The notes: generated by a model not told the origin, from the sequence alone. A stretch of DNA of 64,000 nt from Vreelandella arcis (GCF_900103865.1 NZ_FNII01000008.1:62001-126000), one strand, 5' to 3'. Positions 9,115 through 19,929 are shown, counted from the first letter of the stretch. Translations and numbers: made by a program.

Positions 9115-10635
9115 CTAGAAGAAGCCCAGTGGATTGATGTCGTAGCTGACCAGCAGGTTTTTGGTTTGCTGGTAATGCTCAAGAGCGACTTTATGGGTTT
9201 CGCGGCCAACGCCGGATTTTTTGTAGCCGCCGAAGGCGGCGTGGGCGGGGTACTGGTGGTAGCAGTTGGTCCATACGCGCCCGGCTTGAATACCCCGACC
9301 CATGCGGAAAGCAACATTCATATCGCGGCTCCACACGCCAGCTCCCAGGCCGAACTCGGTGTCGTTGGCAATCGCCAGCGCTTCCTCTTCGTCTTTGAAG
9401 GTAGTCACCGCCACGACCGGGCCAAAAATCTCTTCCTGGAAGACGCGCATCTGGTTGTTGCCTTTCAGCAACGTGGGCTGAATGTAGTAACCATCGTTGA
9501 TGCTGGCGTCCATGGTCTCTTTATTGCCGCCGGTGAGGAACTCGGCTCCCTCGTCACGGGCAATATCCATGTAAGACATAATTTTATCGAACTGCTCTTG
9601 GGAAGCCTGGGCACCCACCTGCACATCAGTATCCAGTGGGTTGCCGCGTTTGATGGTTTGGGTGCGTTCAATCACCTTGGCCATAAACGCGTCGTACATG
9701 CTCTCCTGGAGCAGCGCACGGGAGGGGCAAGTACACACTTCGCCCTGGTTAAAGAACGCCAGCACCAAACCCTCGACCGCTTTATCAATAAACGTCGGTT
9801 CGGCGTTCATGATATCGGCAAAGTAGATATTGGGGGACTTGCCGCCCAGCTCTACAGTAGAAGGGATAATATTTTCCGCGGCGCATTTCAGAATATGCGA
9901 GCCCACCGGCGTCGAGCCGGTAAAGGCAATCTTGGCAATACGCTTGCTGCTGGCCAGCGCCTGACCTGCCTCAGCGCCGAAGCCGTTAACGATATTCAAC
10001 ACGCCAGGCGGCAGCAGATCGCCAATCACTTCCATCACTTTCAAAATCGACGCAGGCGTCTGTTCGGCAGGCTTGAGCACCACGCAGTTGCCCGCCGCCA
10101 ATGCCGGCGCCAGCTTCCAGGTGGCCATCAGGATCGGGAAGTTCCAGGGGATAATCTGCCCCACCACCCCGAGTGGTTCGTGGAAATGATAAGACACCGT
10201 GTTGGCGTCGATATCGGTGGCAGTGCCTTCTTGGGAACGCAAACAGCCTGCAAAGTAGCGGAAGTGGTCAACGGCCAGCGGGAGGTCGGCATTCAGCGTT
10301 TCGCGAACCGCTTTACCGTTATCCCAGGTTTCAGCCACGGCGAGCATTTCTAGATTTTGCTCAATGCGGTCGGCAATTTTCAGCAGAATGTTGCTGCGCT
10401 CTTGTACCGAGGTTTTGCCCCACGCTGGGGCGGCTTTGTGCGCGGCATCCAGCGCTTTATCGATATCTTCCGCCGTAGAGCGGGGGATTTCGCAAAACAC
10501 ATGGCCATTAACGGGGCTAATATTATCGAAGTATTGGCCTTTTACCGGGGCCACAAACTCGCCGCCGATATAATTGCCATAGCGTTTTTCAAAGGACACC
10601 ACTGAACCGGTATCACCAGGGTTGGCGTAGATCAT
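9115..10635 (-). CDS. exaC: NAD-dependent aldehyde dehydrogenase (ExaC-like)
   Basis: Aldehyde dehydrogenase of 506 residues. The Glu motif [12 protein letters not shown] and the catalytic-Cys motif [14 protein letters not shown] are visible, with the C-terminal [19 protein letters not shown]. Cys-Thr-Cys at the active site is typical of the ExaC/AldA acetaldehyde dehydrogenases used in ethanol catabolism. The ATG at 10635 is chosen because AGGAG stands seven bases before it; the ATG at 10641 would be only one base from the same site. It is divergent from an ErbR-like response regulator and precedes adhP. Confidence 0.9.
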   Translation of the reverse strand: MIYANPGDTGSVVSFEKRYGNYIGGEFVAPVKGQYFDNISPVNGHVFCEIPRSTAEDIDKALDAAHKAAPAWGKTSVQERSNILLKIADRIEQNLEMLAVAETWDNGKAVRETLNADLPLAVDHFRYFAGCLRSQEGTATDIDANTVSYHFHEPLGVVGQIIPWNFPILMATWKLAPALAAGNCVVLKPAEQTPASILKVMEVIGDLLPPGVLNIVNGFGAEAGQALASSKRIAKIAFTGSTPVGSHILKCAAENIIPSTVELGGKSPNIYFADIMNAEPTFIDKAVEGLVLAFFNQGEVCTCPSRALLQESMYDAFMAKVIERTQTIKRGNPLDTDVQVGAQASQEQFDKIMSYMDIARDEGAEFLTGGNKETMDASINDGYYIQPTLLKGNNQMRVFQEEIFGPVVAVTTFKDEEEALAIANDTEFGLGAGVWSRDMNVAFRMGRGIQAGRVWTNCYHQYPAHAAFGGYKKSGVGRETHKVALEHYQQTKNLLVSYDINPLGFF

Positions 10636-10751
10636 TGTCATGCTCCTGCGTATTATGATTATTAAAGGTGCATTGACAGTGTTGTTCACTAAAGCAAATG
10701 GCGATATAGCCCGATGGCAGGATTAGCCCTCATCCCTTGGTAGGAGACGCC

Positions 10752-11435
10752 ATGTATTCCCTGTTGGTGGCGGATGACCATCCGCTGTTCCGCGATGCGT
10801 TGCAGGTGGTTATTCACAGCGGTTTGCCGCATAGCCAGCTGCTAGAAGCCGACAGCCTCGCTGCTGCGATGCCCCTGATTGCGCAGCATGACAGCCTGGA
10901 CTTACTGCTCCTCGATTTGAGCCTACCGGACGCCGAAGGTCTCGACGGCTTAACCCGACTGCGCGAGGCCTACCCTTGGCTGCCGGTGGCCATTATCTCG
11001 GCGCATCAAGAACGTCAATTAGTGCTCGATGCCATTAGCCTAGGCGCGGTGGGCTACATCCCCAAATCAACCCCCCGGGAAGCACTGCTCAGCGCGCTCA
11101 CCCAGATCCTTGAAGGTCAGCTTTACCTGCCAGCTGACGTCATGCGTCGTCCATCGGCACCCGCATCCCGCGCGAAGGCTCCGGCCGACGCCGAACGCTT
11201 GGCGGGTGAACGGCTTGCGCAATTAACCGGCAAGCAGCTTGATGTCTTGTGCTGCATGACCGAGGGCATGTCGAACAAACAGATTGCCCGCGAGCTGAGC
11301 ATTGCCGAGACCACGGTCAAAACCCACGTCTCCGCAATCCTACGCAAGCTGGAAGCCACCAGCCGCGTGCATGCCATCGTGATGGCGGGCGACGCTAACC
11401 TGCCGCTATATATGGCCAGCCGAACGCCGCGTTAA
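10752..11435 (+). CDS. LuxR/NarL-family response regulator (ErbR/AgmR-like)
   Basis: Transcription regulator of 227 residues. The N-terminal receiver has VADDHPLFRDAL, the phospho-acceptor Asp in LLDLSLPDAEG and the Lys in YIPKSTPREAL. A C-terminal LuxR helix-turn-helix carries LTGKQLDVLCCMTEGMSNKQ and AETTVKTHVSAILRKL. The start at 10752 follows TAGGAGA. Divergence from exaC matches Pseudomonas ErbR (formerly AgmR), which activates ethanol oxidation genes; the specific name is an inference. Its stop codon overlaps by four bases the convergent NahK/ErcS'-like kinase gene, a likely phosphodonor. Confidence 0.82.
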   Translation: MYSLLVADDHPLFRDALQVVIHSGLPHSQLLEADSLAAAMPLIAQHDSLDLLLLDLSLPDAEGLDGLTRLREAYPWLPVAIISAHQERQLVLDAISLGAVGYIPKSTPREALLSALTQILEGQLYLPADVMRRPSAPASRAKAPADAERLAGERLAQLTGKQLDVLCCMTEGMSNKQIARELSIAETTVKTHVSAILRKLEATSRVHAIVMAGDANLPLYMASRTPR

Positions 11436-12832
11436 TCTTTAGCCCCTAGCGGCTGGGTTAACAGGCTGACCAGCAGCATCCGCAATCGCATGGGTTTTAA
11501 GGGCTTTAACAAACAGTGCATGCCCGCCTCCCGGGCGGCTCGGCTCAGCACCGCATCGTGGTTGGCGGTAATCACCACCGCTGCTAAGCCTGGGTAGCGA
11601 CGACGTAGCCGCGTAGCCAACGCTAGCCCCGTTTCACGGTGGTCGCCCAGGTGGTAGTCCACTAATAATACCGCCGGGCGCTCACCATCGCTGGAGGCCT
11701 CCAAGGCGCTTACCGTTGCTGCCGCCCGCACCCGGCAGCCCCAACTGCCCAGCAGCGCCTGCATGCCTTCAATAATCGCCAGATCATCATCGATCACCCA
11801 AATGACACTGCCGTTGAGCGGATCCTCTGCTGCCTCAGGCAGTCGCGGGGCGCGAGCAGTGTCCGGAACGGAAGGGGGCGCCGTTGCCTCTGCGTAGGGC
11901 ACGGTGATCGAAAACAGCGCCCCTCGGCCCGGTTGAGAGGCCAGCGTTACCGGCTGTTCGAGCATAGTGCTAATACGATCAACGATTGCCAAGCCAAGGC
12001 CTAATCCGCGGCTATGATGGCGCTGGGCATCGGGAGCACGCTGAAACTCTAGGAATATCGCCTCGCGTTGCTGCTCGGCAATACCTGGGCCGGTATCGCC
12101 CACTATAATTTCGACGCCTTCGACACGGCGACGACAGCCCAACAGCACACGCCCCTGCTCTGTATACCGCACCGCGTTGCTTAAAAAGTTGCGAATCACC
12201 CGCGCCAGTAGTGCCAGGTCGGACTCAACCACCGCACTAGAGGGCACGTAGTGCAACGCCAACCCCCGCACCCCGGCCACTTGGCGATACTCCTCCGCTA
12301 GGGCATCCAACAGGGTACTCACTGAAAACGGTGCTTTATCAACGTGCAGCACCCCGGCATCCAGCCGCGAAATATCCACTAACGTGCCGAGCAGCCCTTC
12401 CACATCTTTTAGCGAACGACCAATATGGCCCACCAGGGCTTGCGAGGCGTCAGGCAAGGCGTGAGTTTCCAAGGCACTGGCAAACAACCGGGCGGCGTTG
12501 AGCGGCTGCAGCAGGTCGTGGCTGACCGCCGCCAGGAATTTCGTTTTGGATAGATTGGCCGCCTCCGCTTCAGCTTTTGCCGCCAGCAAACGCGTGTTGG
12601 CCTGGCCCAACTCGTCAAGAGCGCGGTGCAACGCGTCGGTACGCTCTCTGACTTGTTCGGCCAACAGCACGGAGCGCTCGAAGGCGGCATAAGGCGCGCC
12701 ATCGGCACCGCTATCCGACTCCACGCGGCTCATCAGCGCTTGGCATATTTTGCGCAGTCGGCGATTTTCTTCACGTAAGTCAGCGGGGCTGAGCGAGGTA
12801 TCGTCACTCGTCGAAAGTTGGAAGAGTGCCAA
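11432..12832 (-). CDS. nahK: Hybrid histidine kinase, NahK/ErcS'-like
   Basis: Cytoplasmic hybrid kinase of 466 residues with no membrane helix. An N-terminal coiled coil covers about residues 18-100. The HisKA box is of the HDLLQP type (FLAAVSHDLLQPLNAARLF), then HATPase (NFLSNAVRYT, GDTGPGIA, RGLGLGLAIVD), then a C-terminal receiver (VIDDD, Asp in LLVDYHLGD, Lys in LLKPLKPM). This HisKA type and the neighbouring FIST gene match the Pseudomonas NosP-NahK pair (NahK is also called ErcS'). Unlike many homologues it lacks PAS domains, so input may come only through the partner protein. It overlaps the nosP-like gene by 29 bases. Confidence 0.8.
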   Translation of the reverse strand: MALFQLSTSDDTSLSPADLREENRRLRKICQALMSRVESDSGADGAPYAAFERSVLLAEQVRERTDALHRALDELGQANTRLLAAKAEAEAANLSKTKFLAAVSHDLLQPLNAARLFASALETHALPDASQALVGHIGRSLKDVEGLLGTLVDISRLDAGVLHVDKAPFSVSTLLDALAEEYRQVAGVRGLALHYVPSSAVVESDLALLARVIRNFLSNAVRYTEQGRVLLGCRRRVEGVEIIVGDTGPGIAEQQREAIFLEFQRAPDAQRHHSRGLGLGLAIVDRISTMLEQPVTLASQPGRGALFSITVPYAEATAPPSVPDTARAPRLPEAAEDPLNGSVIWVIDDDLAIIEGMQALLGSWGCRVRAAATVSALEASSDGERPAVLLVDYHLGDHRETGLALATRLRRRYPGLAAVVITANHDAVLSRAAREAGMHCLLKPLKPMRLRMLLVSLLTQPLGAKD

Positions 12833-13967
12833 ACGCCACTCCTGTAAATGTTTGATTTACATGCATACCATGGTGCTGTTCACCGTAGGTGTTAAATCCC
12901 ACTACTCGGGATTGGCGCAGCAGCGTTGAGGCCTGTTCAAGATGCTCGACGGCCTCAAGCTCCATACGCCGTAAAAAACAGTCGCAACCAATCATCAGCG
13001 ACGGCTGGCCCAACCGTGCGGTCACCCCCTGCAGCATGCGGTTCAGGTCATCCAACAGCGGAGCCGGCTGCATGGCCGTCAGTACGATGCCGTTCTCTAC
13101 CGCACAGTAAAAGTTTAGGCTGCCGTCGTCATTGACGCACTGAATCGAGCGTACATAATGCTGCCCACCCAGTTGAACCGCGAGGGGATGGCTCGCAAAC
13201 ACGCCAGGCGCCAGTGCATTGGGCGAAACCCCTACCAAGTCGGCGTAGACGCTTGCCGCCGGCAAGCCGTTTAACTCCACGACGCGGCGGCGCTCCCGAT
13301 CCGCTTCGGTGACCACCAGTTTATGGCTCAACGGAATCAGATGGTGGGTCGAAAACACTTCAAATGGCAGGCCCGTGTTAATCATCACCACCACAGCCGC
13401 GCCGCTGTGAAAGCGTCCGTCAGCGTAGACATGGGTATGAGCCAGATGATTGTCATCACCGGCGGAGCCACCAAAGCTGGGTATACGCCCCAGCGCGGCA
13501 TCCAGCGTTGCCAGCACCTGTTCTTCTCGGCTTGAAAGCCCATCCAGCAGGGTTAACGCAAAGCTGTGTTCGTTCACCGGCGCCAACGCCTGACGACGGC
13601 AGCGCTCAATCAAACCATCGACCAGCGGCTGGGCATCGCTCAGCGCGAACTGATCCAAATCGCCGATCAAGGCCGTTTCGATGGCGAAGACCCGCCGGTC
13701 AAAGCCAATCGCAACAATACTGCCGCGATCGTAGCCGTGCGGGGTAATCTCACCGGCCGTGGTGCAGCCACTGACCGGCACGTCTGGGAATGCGCTGATC
13801 AGCGCGGCCGCCAAACGGTCTAAATCATACTCGGCGCTGCAGAAAAAAATAACGCCGCCAAGGTGGGCGTGGTTGAGGTCTTGGGCTAACGCTTGCACGG
13901 CGTGTTCGGCATTCAGCGAGCGGCTAGCAACCACCACAGTGCCCTGATTAGCTGGATAAGTGGTCAC
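12804..13967 (-). CDS. nosP: FIST-domain protein, NosP-like haem/NO sensor candidate
   Basis: Cytoplasmic protein of 387 residues. A FIST_N domain covers about 25-215 ([45 protein letters not shown]) and FIST_C about 225-370 ([28 protein letters not shown]). FIST proteins bind small ligands. The NosP branch binds haem and nitric oxide and controls an adjacent NahK-type kinase. The gene order nosP-nahK is kept here, which is the main reason for the call. The haem ligand cannot be verified by eye; His residues are frequent around 170-215. It overlaps both neighbours (20 and 29 bases), so all are translated together. Confidence 0.75.
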   Translation of the reverse strand: MTTYPANQGTVVVASRSLNAEHAVQALAQDLNHAHLGGVIFFCSAEYDLDRLAAALISAFPDVPVSGCTTAGEITPHGYDRGSIVAIGFDRRVFAIETALIGDLDQFALSDAQPLVDGLIERCRRQALAPVNEHSFALTLLDGLSSREEQVLATLDAALGRIPSFGGSAGDDNHLAHTHVYADGRFHSGAAVVVMINTGLPFEVFSTHHLIPLSHKLVVTEADRERRRVVELNGLPAASVYADLVGVSPNALAPGVFASHPLAVQLGGQHYVRSIQCVNDDGSLNFYCAVENGIVLTAMQPAPLLDDLNRMLQGVTARLGQPSLMIGCDCFLRRMELEAVEHLEQASTLLRQSRVVGFNTYGEQHHGMHVNQTFTGVAFGTLPTFDE

Positions 13968-16185
13968 GTTTCCACCTCTCTAACGCCGAGTATGTGCGTG
14001 CAGCGGTTTGCCGCAACGTACTTAACGCATGGTCAAGCGCGCCAGCGGAGGGTGCTTCCTGCCTGACCAGGGCGTCAAGCTGCTTGGCATGCTGCGCCAC
14101 CTGCTGCGCACCAATACTTAGCGCTTCGCCACGCAGTTGGTGAGCCAGGCGGGCAACATGCTGGGCGTACTCGGCGGGTAATGACTCAAGCCCGAAGTAC
14201 GTCGCCAACTGGGCGAGATAATCATCAACTTGCTGATGGTAAAGTGCGATAAGTTGGCGCAAGTAGGCCTCGCCCAGAGTGCCGTAAAGGCTACTTAACG
14301 TGTCGGTACTCAACAACGCTTCACCGTTTTCAGGAGGGGAGCTTGCCGGCAGGGGCGTTTTGGGCTCGGTGCCCCCTAGCTGAAGCGCCAGCGTATTACC
14401 CAATGCTGCTATCGACAGAGGCTTGGTGATGTAGTCATTCATGCCCGCCTGCAAACAACGCTGACGGTCATCCTCCGCACCGCCCGCGGTCATCGCCACA
14501 ATGGGCACACCGGTTAGCCAACCTCCCTTGGCTCGCAGCTCGCGAGTCACCTCGAGTCCATCTTTATCGGGCAGTTGAATATCCATAAAAATCAGTTGAA
14601 CTCGCTGAACCTCCACCATGGCCAGCGCATCTTCGCCGTTTTCAACGCAAATCACTTCGCAGCCCAAGCGCGACAACAGTTCAGTGGCGACTTTACGGTT
14701 AATGGCATTGTCCTCGACCAGCAGCAGCGAAGTGCCGGAGAAGCGTTGCTGAGTCGGCGGCGAGGGTAGCGGTGTACCATGATAAGGCGTCGCTTCTATA
14801 AGCGGTAATTGACAGCGGAAGGTACTGCCCTCACCGGGTTGGCTATCAACGCTCAATTCCCCACGCATGGCTTCGCTTAGCCGCTTGGAAATCGCCAGCC
14901 CCAAGCCGGTACCGCCGAACCGTCGGGCGACCGAAGCATCCGCCTGCTGAAAGGGTTCAAACAGATGCTGCTGCTGCGCGATGCTCAAGCCGCAACCGGT
15001 ATCCGTTACGTCAAAGCATAAACGGTCATCGGTAGCTGATACGCGCACCTCAACTGAGCCGTAATCGGTGAATTTAATCGCGTTGGCAATCAAGTTAAGC
15101 AATATCTGCCGCAAGCGCCCAGCATCTACCATGACCCAGGCCGGTACCTTTTCCTCTATGTGGCTGGTAAGCGCCAACCCCTTCGCTTGTGCCCTGGGTT
15201 TAAACAACGCGACAACGCTTTCTACCAACGATTTAACGGCGGTTGGAGCGGTTTCCAGCGTCAGATGGCCCGCTTCGATTTTGGAGAAATCCAAGATTTC
15301 ATTGATCATAGCCAGTAGCTGGTTAGCGCTTTCGTGGATTGTGTTCGCGTAATCCGCTACCTGGACGCGGTCAGCGGGCTCACGCAGCAATTCGCTCATA
15401 CCAATCACGCCATTCAACGGCGTGCGAATTTCATGGCTGACCATGGCGAGAAAATCGGATTTCGCGTGGTTGGCCGCCTGGGCTTGCTCGGCGGTGACTT
15501 CCAGTTGGCGGCTGAGCTGCTCTTGATTTCGCCTAGCGGCAGCGCTCTCACGCATTTCGCGCACCAGGAACGCCACCACCATCAGCGCCGCTATGCTCAT
15601 TGCCACAATCAAGCTCATCAATAACTTATACAATAGGCTCAGTTGAGCGCGCTCTTCGGTGGCAGATTCAGCTAAGTAGCCGTTGATGGTAATCACCAGC
15701 CGTTCGGTGAGGCGCGTCAGAGTTTGCATCTCGTTTTCTATCGCCGTAATGGGCATTTGCTCAAGTGTATCGTGAGGCTCAAACATAGGGTCGAGAATAT
15801 CCAACTGCTGTTGGATTTCGTCGAGTAATTGATGTGCAGGCTCAATGCGTCTCAGAAGCTCGCTGACCTCGCCTTCATTGAGCAACGTAATGCGGCTATA
15901 GAGCAGTTCAAACCCTAGGTCGAGTTCATCTTGGGCATCAGGCGACACTGGTCCGCGGGTTGCGTTAAGCAGCTGATTCAATAGCTGGACTGCGTCACGA
16001 TCGAGCTTGTAAACCACCCAAGAGGTATCTTCACGTAGCGATTGTGTCAGATTGTCTTGCCGCCAAGCGGCGATGGTGGCCACCACCAGCGCCGCCGCAC
16101 ATAGCACCACGGCGGTCATAGCGACCAGTTTGAAACGCCAGGGATAGCGCAACAAGCGGGGGCTAGGCGTCATGTTAAAGGGCAT
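13948..16185 (-). CDS. Membrane hybrid histidine kinase with receiver and Hpt domains
   Basis: Sensor kinase of 745 residues. A first helix lies near residues 18-42, a helical periplasmic sensor to about 185 and a second helix near 190-210, followed by a short coiled coil. HisKA ([19 protein letters not shown]), HATPase ([24 protein letters not shown]), a receiver ([13 protein letters not shown], Asp in [12 protein letters not shown]) and a C-terminal Hpt domain ([18 protein letters not shown]) complete a full phosphorelay like ArcB or BarA. The ligand is unknown. It overlaps the secreted protein gene before it by 11 bases and the NosP-like gene after it by 20. Confidence 0.87.
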   Translation of the reverse strand: MPFNMTPSPRLLRYPWRFKLVAMTAVVLCAAALVVATIAAWRQDNLTQSLREDTSWVVYKLDRDAVQLLNQLLNATRGPVSPDAQDELDLGFELLYSRITLLNEGEVSELLRRIEPAHQLLDEIQQQLDILDPMFEPHDTLEQMPITAIENEMQTLTRLTERLVITINGYLAESATEERAQLSLLYKLLMSLIVAMSIAALMVVAFLVREMRESAAARRNQEQLSRQLEVTAEQAQAANHAKSDFLAMVSHEIRTPLNGVIGMSELLREPADRVQVADYANTIHESANQLLAMINEILDFSKIEAGHLTLETAPTAVKSLVESVVALFKPRAQAKGLALTSHIEEKVPAWVMVDAGRLRQILLNLIANAIKFTDYGSVEVRVSATDDRLCFDVTDTGCGLSIAQQQHLFEPFQQADASVARRFGGTGLGLAISKRLSEAMRGELSVDSQPGEGSTFRCQLPLIEATPYHGTPLPSPPTQQRFSGTSLLLVEDNAINRKVATELLSRLGCEVICVENGEDALAMVEVQRVQLIFMDIQLPDKDGLEVTRELRAKGGWLTGVPIVAMTAGGAEDDRQRCLQAGMNDYITKPLSIAALGNTLALQLGGTEPKTPLPASSPPENGEALLSTDTLSSLYGTLGEAYLRQLIALYHQQVDDYLAQLATYFGLESLPAEYAQHVARLAHQLRGEALSIGAQQVAQHAKQLDALVRQEAPSAGALDHALSTLRQTAARTYSALERWKRDHLSS

Positions 16186-16687
16186 TAATCTGCATCACCT
16201 GCCAGACAGCGCGAAAGCGCATTTTTTCACTCAATAAGGCGGCATCTTGATCAAAAGGATAAAGCACCCAAAGCGGGCCGTACTCACGGATGGGAATGGC
16301 GTTGCCATCACGCTTGAGCGCTAAAATAACGTCGTAGTCGTAAAAATCACTGACGGGGATTTCCGCTTCGTAGCCGTTGAGCGCTAATACATTGACGCTG
16401 CCTTCTTCGACGCCCACGCAGGCCAGTAAATCGCGCATCAAAGGCCCTTCGTAGTGACTGCTGCCCTCGGTCCAAGGGGTGCTCGTCTCGAAGCCATGCT
16501 GAGGCAATTGCTGCAGCATCTGCCGATCAAAATGCACTTCGTCGGCGTTATTTGGCTTATCAATATCGCCGCCCACTTTAAGAATAACCGGCCCTATCGG
16601 CTGTCGGTTTTCTACCGACGTATGCGCGAGCCCCGCCAAGGGAATGCTGAACGCCAGCACGATGTACCCTAATAACAACGCTTTCAT
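16175..16687 (-). CDS. Secreted protein resembling the molybdopterin oxidoreductase (SUOX) fold
   Basis: Protein of 170 residues with a Sec signal peptide (cleavage near GLAHT). The mature region resembles the short Oxidored_molyb/SUOX-like domain proteins often found beside sensor kinases: [65 protein letters not shown]. The domain is minimal and I see no clear molybdopterin-ligating Cys, so it may be a ligand-binding rather than catalytic protein. It is the first gene of a four-gene signalling operon and overlaps the kinase gene. A periplasmic sensory partner of that kinase is an inference. Confidence 0.65.
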   Translation of the reverse strand: MKALLLGYIVLAFSIPLAGLAHTSVENRQPIGPVILKVGGDIDKPNNADEVHFDRQMLQQLPQHGFETSTPWTEGSSHYEGPLMRDLLACVGVEEGSVNVLALNGYEAEIPVSDFYDYDVILALKRDGNAIPIREYGPLWVLYPFDQDAALLSEKMRFRAVWQVMQINAL

Positions 16688-16837
16688 TACGATATCCTCT
16701 TGCCGCGAAACCCACTGGATAACTGATGGCAGATCCCTCTAAGGTTACGCCATCTCCTTGGCAAGATCCGTATAAACGCGACTTTTTTCGCTGGACGCGG
16801 GCTGGTTTTACTCCGCCCAGACGCTGGGAAATTAAAA

Positions 16838-16863
16838 AGCTCCAAACGACGTTTGGAGCTTTG
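16838..16863 (-). terminator. Rho-independent terminator of the TRAP/uspA operon
   Basis: On the minus strand the stem AAGCTCCAAAC / GTTTGGAGCTT has a three-base loop and runs into T residues, 20 bases after the uspA stop. The near-perfect symmetry also makes it a possible terminator or boundary for the other strand. Confidence 0.85.
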
Positions 16864-16882
16864 TGTTTCACCGTGCAGACGG

Positions 16883-17311
16883 TTAACGGACAATCATGAC
16901 CGACATTTTGGAATGATGCACCACATGCTCGGCGTTTGGCCCCAGTACATAATCGACAAACTTACGCTTGTTATGAGAGGCCATGACAATCAGGTCAACA
17001 TCAAGCTGTTTGCCGACTTTGATAATCGCCTCCCAAGGCGAGCCATCAACGATCACGCTTTGGGTGGTAATCGTCTCCGGCACGTGCTTTTGAATAAACG
17101 CGTGCTGCGCCTCTTTCACGGCCTCGTGGGCCTTTTCCGAGAAGTCTTTGGGGAAATAAGCGCCCACCATGGGCATCTTAAATTCCGGCAACACCGTCAC
17201 CACATGCAGCGATGCGTCAAACGTCTGGCACAGCTTGATCGCCGTGGGTAACGCTTTTATCCATGAACTCTCTTCGTTGAGGTCAACGGGCAGTAGAATT
17301 TTATGGTACAT
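16883..17311 (-). CDS. Universal stress protein, TeaD-like partner of a TRAP transporter
   Basis: UspA-fold cytoplasmic protein of 142 residues (KILLPVDLNEESSW at the start, VDLIVMASHNKRKFVDYVLG and VVHHSKMSVMIVR at the end). The usual ATP-binding glycines (G-2x-G-9x-G-S/T) are largely missing: ASHNKRKFVDYVLGPN replaces them. The start at 17311 has GGAGG eight bases upstream; the longer reading would run into the permease gene. It is the last gene of a TAXI TRAP operon. In Halomonas elongata a UspA protein, TeaD, is encoded after and modulates the TRAP transporter TeaABC, so a similar role here is a reasonable inference. Confidence 0.85.
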   Translation of the reverse strand: MYHKILLPVDLNEESSWIKALPTAIKLCQTFDASLHVVTVLPEFKMPMVGAYFPKDFSEKAHEAVKEAQHAFIQKHVPETITTQSVIVDGSPWEAIIKVGKQLDVDLIVMASHNKRKFVDYVLGPNAEHVVHHSKMSVMIVR

Positions 17312-17325
17312 GGCAGCCACCTCCT

Positions 17326-19929
17326 TTACGCGGTATTGGCCTTGGTATTGCGACCCTCGGCGTGCCGTCGACGGCGTTGTAGCATCACGATAAGGGCGAA
17401 TACCGCTAGTGCGGGTATCCAAATCCACTCTTTCGTCCAGCGATCCACCGGTGCCAGCACTTCGACGATTTCTTGATCGAAGTCAAAGCCGAGTTCTGCG
17501 GCAGAGCTACCGTACGTCACCATATCGACAGTCGCCGTACCGTCTTCGGTCAGCAGCATCAAGCCGAGATTATCCAAGCGCTCCTGCCCGCTGTCGCCTT
17601 CGGGTACCGGCACTAGGATATAGGTGGTCATGGGATCGCCGTAATCATCCAACCCACTGATTTGAACCCGTAGCGACGACTCTTCATCCGCTTCGCCCAA
17701 GGTCTCAACGAACTCGGCAGGCGGGGTAGACCGATAAGGATCGTGAATCATGTCCATAAAGAAGCCCGGGCGGAACAGCGCAAAGGCCACCACCAGCAGC
17801 AGAATCGACTCATACCAGCGGTTGCGCGTCACCATAAAGCCCTGGGTAGCCGCCGCAAAAATCAGCATCGCCACGGTGGCCACCACAAAGATCAGTATCC
17901 CTTGCAGCGGCGTCACATCGATTAATAATAAGTCGGTGTTGAAGATAAACAAAAACGGCAGCGCGGCGGTGCGCAGGCTGTAATAAAACGCCTGGAAGCC
18001 AGTGCGAATGGGGTCGCCCCCTGAGACCGCGGCGGCCGCGAAAGAGGCCAGCCCCACCGGCGGCGTCACATCCGCCATAATGCCGAAGTAAAACACAAAC
18101 AAGTGCACGGCGATTAGCGGTACCAGCAGGCCATTTTGCGCACCCAACTGAATAATCACCGGCGCCAGCAGCGCGGATACCACGATGTAATTGGCGGTGG
18201 TCGGCAGCCCCATACCCAAGATCAAGCTGAGAATAGCCGTTAGCAGCAAAATCAACAGCAGGTTGCCCATGGCGAGCGTTTCTACCACCCCTGCTAGCAC
18301 CAAACCGACGCCGGTCTGGGAGACCGCGCCGACAATGATACCGGCCGTTGCCGTCGCAATGCCTATGCCGATCATGTTACGGGCACCGGTCACCAGCCCG
18401 TTCCATAGATCCATACCGCCTTCCCGCAGGTCGGCAGCAATATCGCTGCGGCCCCGGAAATACGCGGTAACGGGCCGCTGGGTCAGCATAATGAAGATCA
18501 TAAATACCGTGGCCCAAAACGCCGACAGCCCTGGCGACAAGCGTTCGACCATCAAACACCACACCAATACGATCACCGGTAAAATATACTGCAAACCGAC
18601 CAGCACCGTCGGGCGGGTTTGCGGCAGTTTGACCACCGGCTCGTTAGGATCATCGACTACCAGCTCGGGATAGCCCGAGGCCAGTTTAAGCAGCGCAATA
18701 TAAACCGCCGCTAGCGCCACACCAATGACCCAGGGAGCCGCCGGGCCCAACACGGGTTTCAACCACCCCAGGCCGTAATACACCGCCAGCGCAGTGATCA
18801 TCAGCAATAACAAACCGCCTAAAAAGCCGGTTACCTTGCGGATCAATGGCTTAGGTGGGTTACTGCTTTCCAGCCCCTGCATGTTGGCTTTCAAGGCTTC
18901 CAGGTGAACAATATAGATCAGCGCAATATACGAAATCAGCGCAGGTAAAAACGCATGCTTGATCACTTCAACGTAGGAAATGCCCACGTACTCGACCATC
19001 AAGAACGCTGCGGCCCCCATGACAGGCGGCATAATTTGCCCGTTGACCGAGGACGCCACTTCGACGGCCCCGGCTTTTTCTGATGAAAAGCCCACCCGTT
19101 TCATCATTGGGATCGTAAACGTACCGGTGGTCACCGTGTTAGCAATTGAGGAGCCCGAGATCAGGCCGGTCATTCCCGAAGCCACCACAGCGGCTTTAGC
19201 CGGGCCGCCTTTGTAATGCCCCAGCATAGAAAACGCGACTTTAATGAAATAGTTACCGGCACCCGCTTTATCCAGCAGGGCACCAAACAAAACGAACAAG
19301 AAGACGAAACTCGTCGATACCCCGAGCGCAATACCAAATACGCCCTGGGTGGTTAACCATTGGTGATTGACCAGCCCGTGCAGACTTACGCCGCCGTGGG
19401 CCAACATACCCGGCATCCAAGGCCCTGCCAGCGAATAGAATAAAAACACCGAGGCCACAATCATCAGCGGCGGCCCCAACGCACGCCGGGTGGCTTCTAA
19501 CAACAGCAAAATGCCTGTCACACCGACCACCACATCAATCATCAGCGGGGCACCGGGTCGCTCCGACAAGCCTTCGTAAAAGATGAACATATAGGCACCG
19601 CAAAACGCGGCCACCGCCGCCAGCACCCAGTCTTGAATGGGGATACGATCGCGGGGCGATCGCTTCAGCGCAGGGTATGCCATATACGCCAAAAACAGCG
19701 CAAAGGCTAAATGGATCGAGCGGGATTGAGTGGCGTTAAACACCCCGAAGCCGACCAAATAAGGCAGCGGCGACGCGATCCACAGCTGAAAGAGTGACCA
19801 CACCGCCGCAATACCCACCAGCAACTTGCCCGGCACTCCGGCTGGCTTGCGCGAACCGGAGTCCGTTGAGGCGACAAGATCCTCAAGATCAACATTCGAC
19901 CCACCGGTCTTGGTGTTGTCCGTTGTCAT
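17326..19929 (-). CDS. TRAP transporter fused permease (4TM/12TM)
   Basis: Inner-membrane permease of 867 residues in which the small (DctQ-like) and large (DctM-like) subunits are fused, the form found in TAXI TRAP systems. Visible motifs include GASGMTGLISGSSIANTVTT-type residues near 245-265 (GMTGLISGSSIANTV), MPPVMGAAAFLMVEY, LGMGLPTTANYIVVSALLAP near 585 and ADVTPPVGLASFAAAA. A periplasm-facing insert of about 90 residues sits before the last helix near residue 835. ATG 19929 is chosen because AGGG lies seven bases upstream; ATG at 19935 is too close to it. It lies between the TAXI binding protein and uspA genes. Confidence 0.88.
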   Translation of the reverse strand: MTTDNTKTGGSNVDLEDLVASTDSGSRKPAGVPGKLLVGIAAVWSLFQLWIASPLPYLVGFGVFNATQSRSIHLAFALFLAYMAYPALKRSPRDRIPIQDWVLAAVAAFCGAYMFIFYEGLSERPGAPLMIDVVVGVTGILLLLEATRRALGPPLMIVASVFLFYSLAGPWMPGMLAHGGVSLHGLVNHQWLTTQGVFGIALGVSTSFVFLFVLFGALLDKAGAGNYFIKVAFSMLGHYKGGPAKAAVVASGMTGLISGSSIANTVTTGTFTIPMMKRVGFSSEKAGAVEVASSVNGQIMPPVMGAAAFLMVEYVGISYVEVIKHAFLPALISYIALIYIVHLEALKANMQGLESSNPPKPLIRKVTGFLGGLLLLMITALAVYYGLGWLKPVLGPAAPWVIGVALAAVYIALLKLASGYPELVVDDPNEPVVKLPQTRPTVLVGLQYILPVIVLVWCLMVERLSPGLSAFWATVFMIFIMLTQRPVTAYFRGRSDIAADLREGGMDLWNGLVTGARNMIGIGIATATAGIIVGAVSQTGVGLVLAGVVETLAMGNLLLILLLTAILSLILGMGLPTTANYIVVSALLAPVIIQLGAQNGLLVPLIAVHLFVFYFGIMADVTPPVGLASFAAAAVSGGDPIRTGFQAFYYSLRTAALPFLFIFNTDLLLIDVTPLQGILIFVVATVAMLIFAAATQGFMVTRNRWYESILLLVVAFALFRPGFFMDMIHDPYRSTPPAEFVETLGEADEESSLRVQISGLDDYGDPMTTYILVPVPEGDSGQERLDNLGLMLLTEDGTATVDMVTYGSSAAELGFDFDQEIVEVLAPVDRWTKEWIWIPALAVFALIVMLQRRRRHAEGRNTKANTA

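Noticed and set aside
9166..10353. 395-codon plus-strand ORF opposite exaC
   Set aside because: It is a shadow of a GC-rich, well-conserved aldehyde dehydrogenase gene; composition (many His/Arg/Gly) is typical of antisense frames.
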